Source of the DNA: an uncultured Myxococcales bacterium
GTDB taxonomy: Bacteria; Myxococcota_A; UBA9042
Direction of reading: 5' to 3'
Assembly (NCBI GenBank): GCA_937915965.1
Contig: CALGHC010000916.1
Location: 1-6,693, forward strand
Length of the DNA: 6,693 nt
A program made the translations under genes and the position numbers. Positions 6,309-6,693 of the stretch are shown here, piece after piece. The notes under the pieces were generated by a model that worked only from the letters and a program-made list of their open reading frames with translations, was not told where the DNA came from and did no database searches. The stretch's first letter is position 1. Every line of letters starts with the position of its first letter.

Positions 6309-6325
6309 GCGACAGATTCTGTCGC
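6309..6325. repeat. Perfect 17-bp inverted repeat between uppP and murJ, candidate operator
   Basis: GCGACAGATTCTGTCGC has two 8-bp arms (GCGACAGA / TCTGTCGC) around a single central base. It lies 88 bp upstream of the uppP ATG and about 180 bp upstream of the murJ ATG, in their shared 285-bp divergent gap. No T-tract follows on either side, so it does not look like a terminator. The form suits a dimeric regulator site, but no regulator is known. The rest of the gap shows only a weak candidate promoter for murJ and a 10-bp palindrome CCGACGTCGG at 6444-6453. Confidence 0.55.
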
Positions 6326-6397
6326 CATACCTGTCTCGGCCGCGTCAAGGTCGTGGGTTCCTTGCGACGGCGAGGGGCCGTGCCATTGGGCATTGCT

Positions 6398-6426
6398 TTG
6401 ACAGGCTAGCGATATCGACGGACAAA
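6398..6426 (+). promoter_or_regulatory. Weak candidate promoter toward murJ
   Basis: A perfect TTGACA (6398-6403), a 17-bp spacer and GACAAA (6421-6426, three of six at -10, lacking the final T) would start transcription near 6433, about 75 bp before the murJ ATG. The -10 is poor, so the call rests mainly on the -35. Confidence 0.25.
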
Positions 6427-6506
6427 CAACGCGCGTGGTCTCCCCGACGTCGGCGTCGCCCGTCTCGCCATGCACCCTCGTACCGCCGCCTCGCCGGGAC
6501 GCGCCA

Positions 6507-6693
6507 ATGCCCTCCGATCACGCCGGCCGAGTACGCACGATCGCCCTGATGCTCGCGGGCAGCGCGTTGATCTCGCGGGTGCTGGGCTACGGTCGCGACG
6601 TCGCCATCAACACCCTCTTCGGCGCCACTGAGTTGACCGACGTCTACCGGGCCTCGTTTTCCGTGCCAGACATGCTCAACTACCTGCTCGCCG
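6507..6693 (+). CDS. murJ: Lipid II flippase MurJ (MviN), N-terminal fragment
   Basis: Sixty-two codons from ATG 6507 run off the window end. The segment LMLAGSALISRVLGYGRDVA (14-33), then NTLFGATELTDVY and SFSVPDMLNYLLA, matches the first two helices of the MOP-superfamily flippase MurJ. MurJ moves lipid II from the inner to the outer leaflet of the cytoplasmic membrane. The conserved S23, R24, R30 and D31 correspond to the SR...RD residues lining the E. coli MurJ cavity. The ATG is preceded by GGGA at 6496-6499, a weak ribosome site at usable spacing. The frame is open further upstream, but homology begins just after this ATG. It is divergent from uppP across 285 bp. The C-terminal remainder cannot be seen. 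Some lineages have a non-peptidoglycan MurJ homologue, so assignment rests on this N-terminus only. Confidence 0.88.
   Translation, partial: MPSDHAGRVRTIALMLAGSALISRVLGYGRDVAINTLFGATELTDVYRASFSVPDMLNYLLA

Noticed and set aside
6277..6549. 90-codon + strand open frame in front of murJ
   Set aside because: It is in a different frame from murJ, overlaps its true start, is Arg/Pro-rich, and has no ribosome site or recognisable motif.

Overview
The window is GC-rich chromosomal DNA from a bacterium. The genes are tightly packed, and most stretches show long antisense open frames, as expected at high GC. The amidase is probably exported by a cleavable signal peptide, and UppP and MurJ are the envelope lipid-carrier machinery. 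Together they suggest a peptidoglycan-containing, probably diderm lineage such as Acidobacteriota, Gemmatimonadota or Myxococcota. The phylum is inferred from general protein flavour and is not proven. No tRNA, rRNA, CRISPR array, transposase or phage gene is visible.

Layout from left to right: (1) the 3' end of a metallo-beta-lactamase-fold hydrolase (+, 1-312). (2) A 123-bp gap with an AT-rich palindrome overlapping a candidate promoter. (3) A stand-alone AAA/ABC-type ATPase (+, 436-1476) with intact Walker A and B but several changed accessory motifs. (4) A complete ABCB/MsbA-type half-transporter (-, 1553-3319), convergent with the ATPase. (5) A 217-bp divergent intergenic region with a 10-bp tandem repeat that also forms a regular G-quadruplex motif, then a promoter that would start transcription on the ATG of (6). 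(6) A probably exported N-acetylmuramoyl-L-alanine amidase (+, 3537-4586). (7) A stand-alone CoaB-type phosphopantothenate-cysteine ligase (-, 4594-5376), co-transcribed with (8) UppP undecaprenyl-diphosphatase (-, 5382-6221). (9) A 285-bp divergent region with a perfect 17-bp inverted repeat. (10) The start of MurJ lipid II flippase (+, 6507 to the window edge).

The right half is mostly cell-envelope functions. MurJ flips lipid II outward, UppP recycles the undecaprenyl carrier, and the amidase cuts peptide stems from glycan during cell separation or turnover. The coenzyme A gene coaB sits downstream of uppP in a two-gene unit with a 5-bp gap. The left half holds unrelated genes. I see no clear new multi-gene system. 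The most unusual signals are the phased G-run repeat, the motif-altered ATPase with its palindromic promoter, the apparently leaderless promoters, and the uppP-coaB/murJ divergent arrangement with its palindrome.
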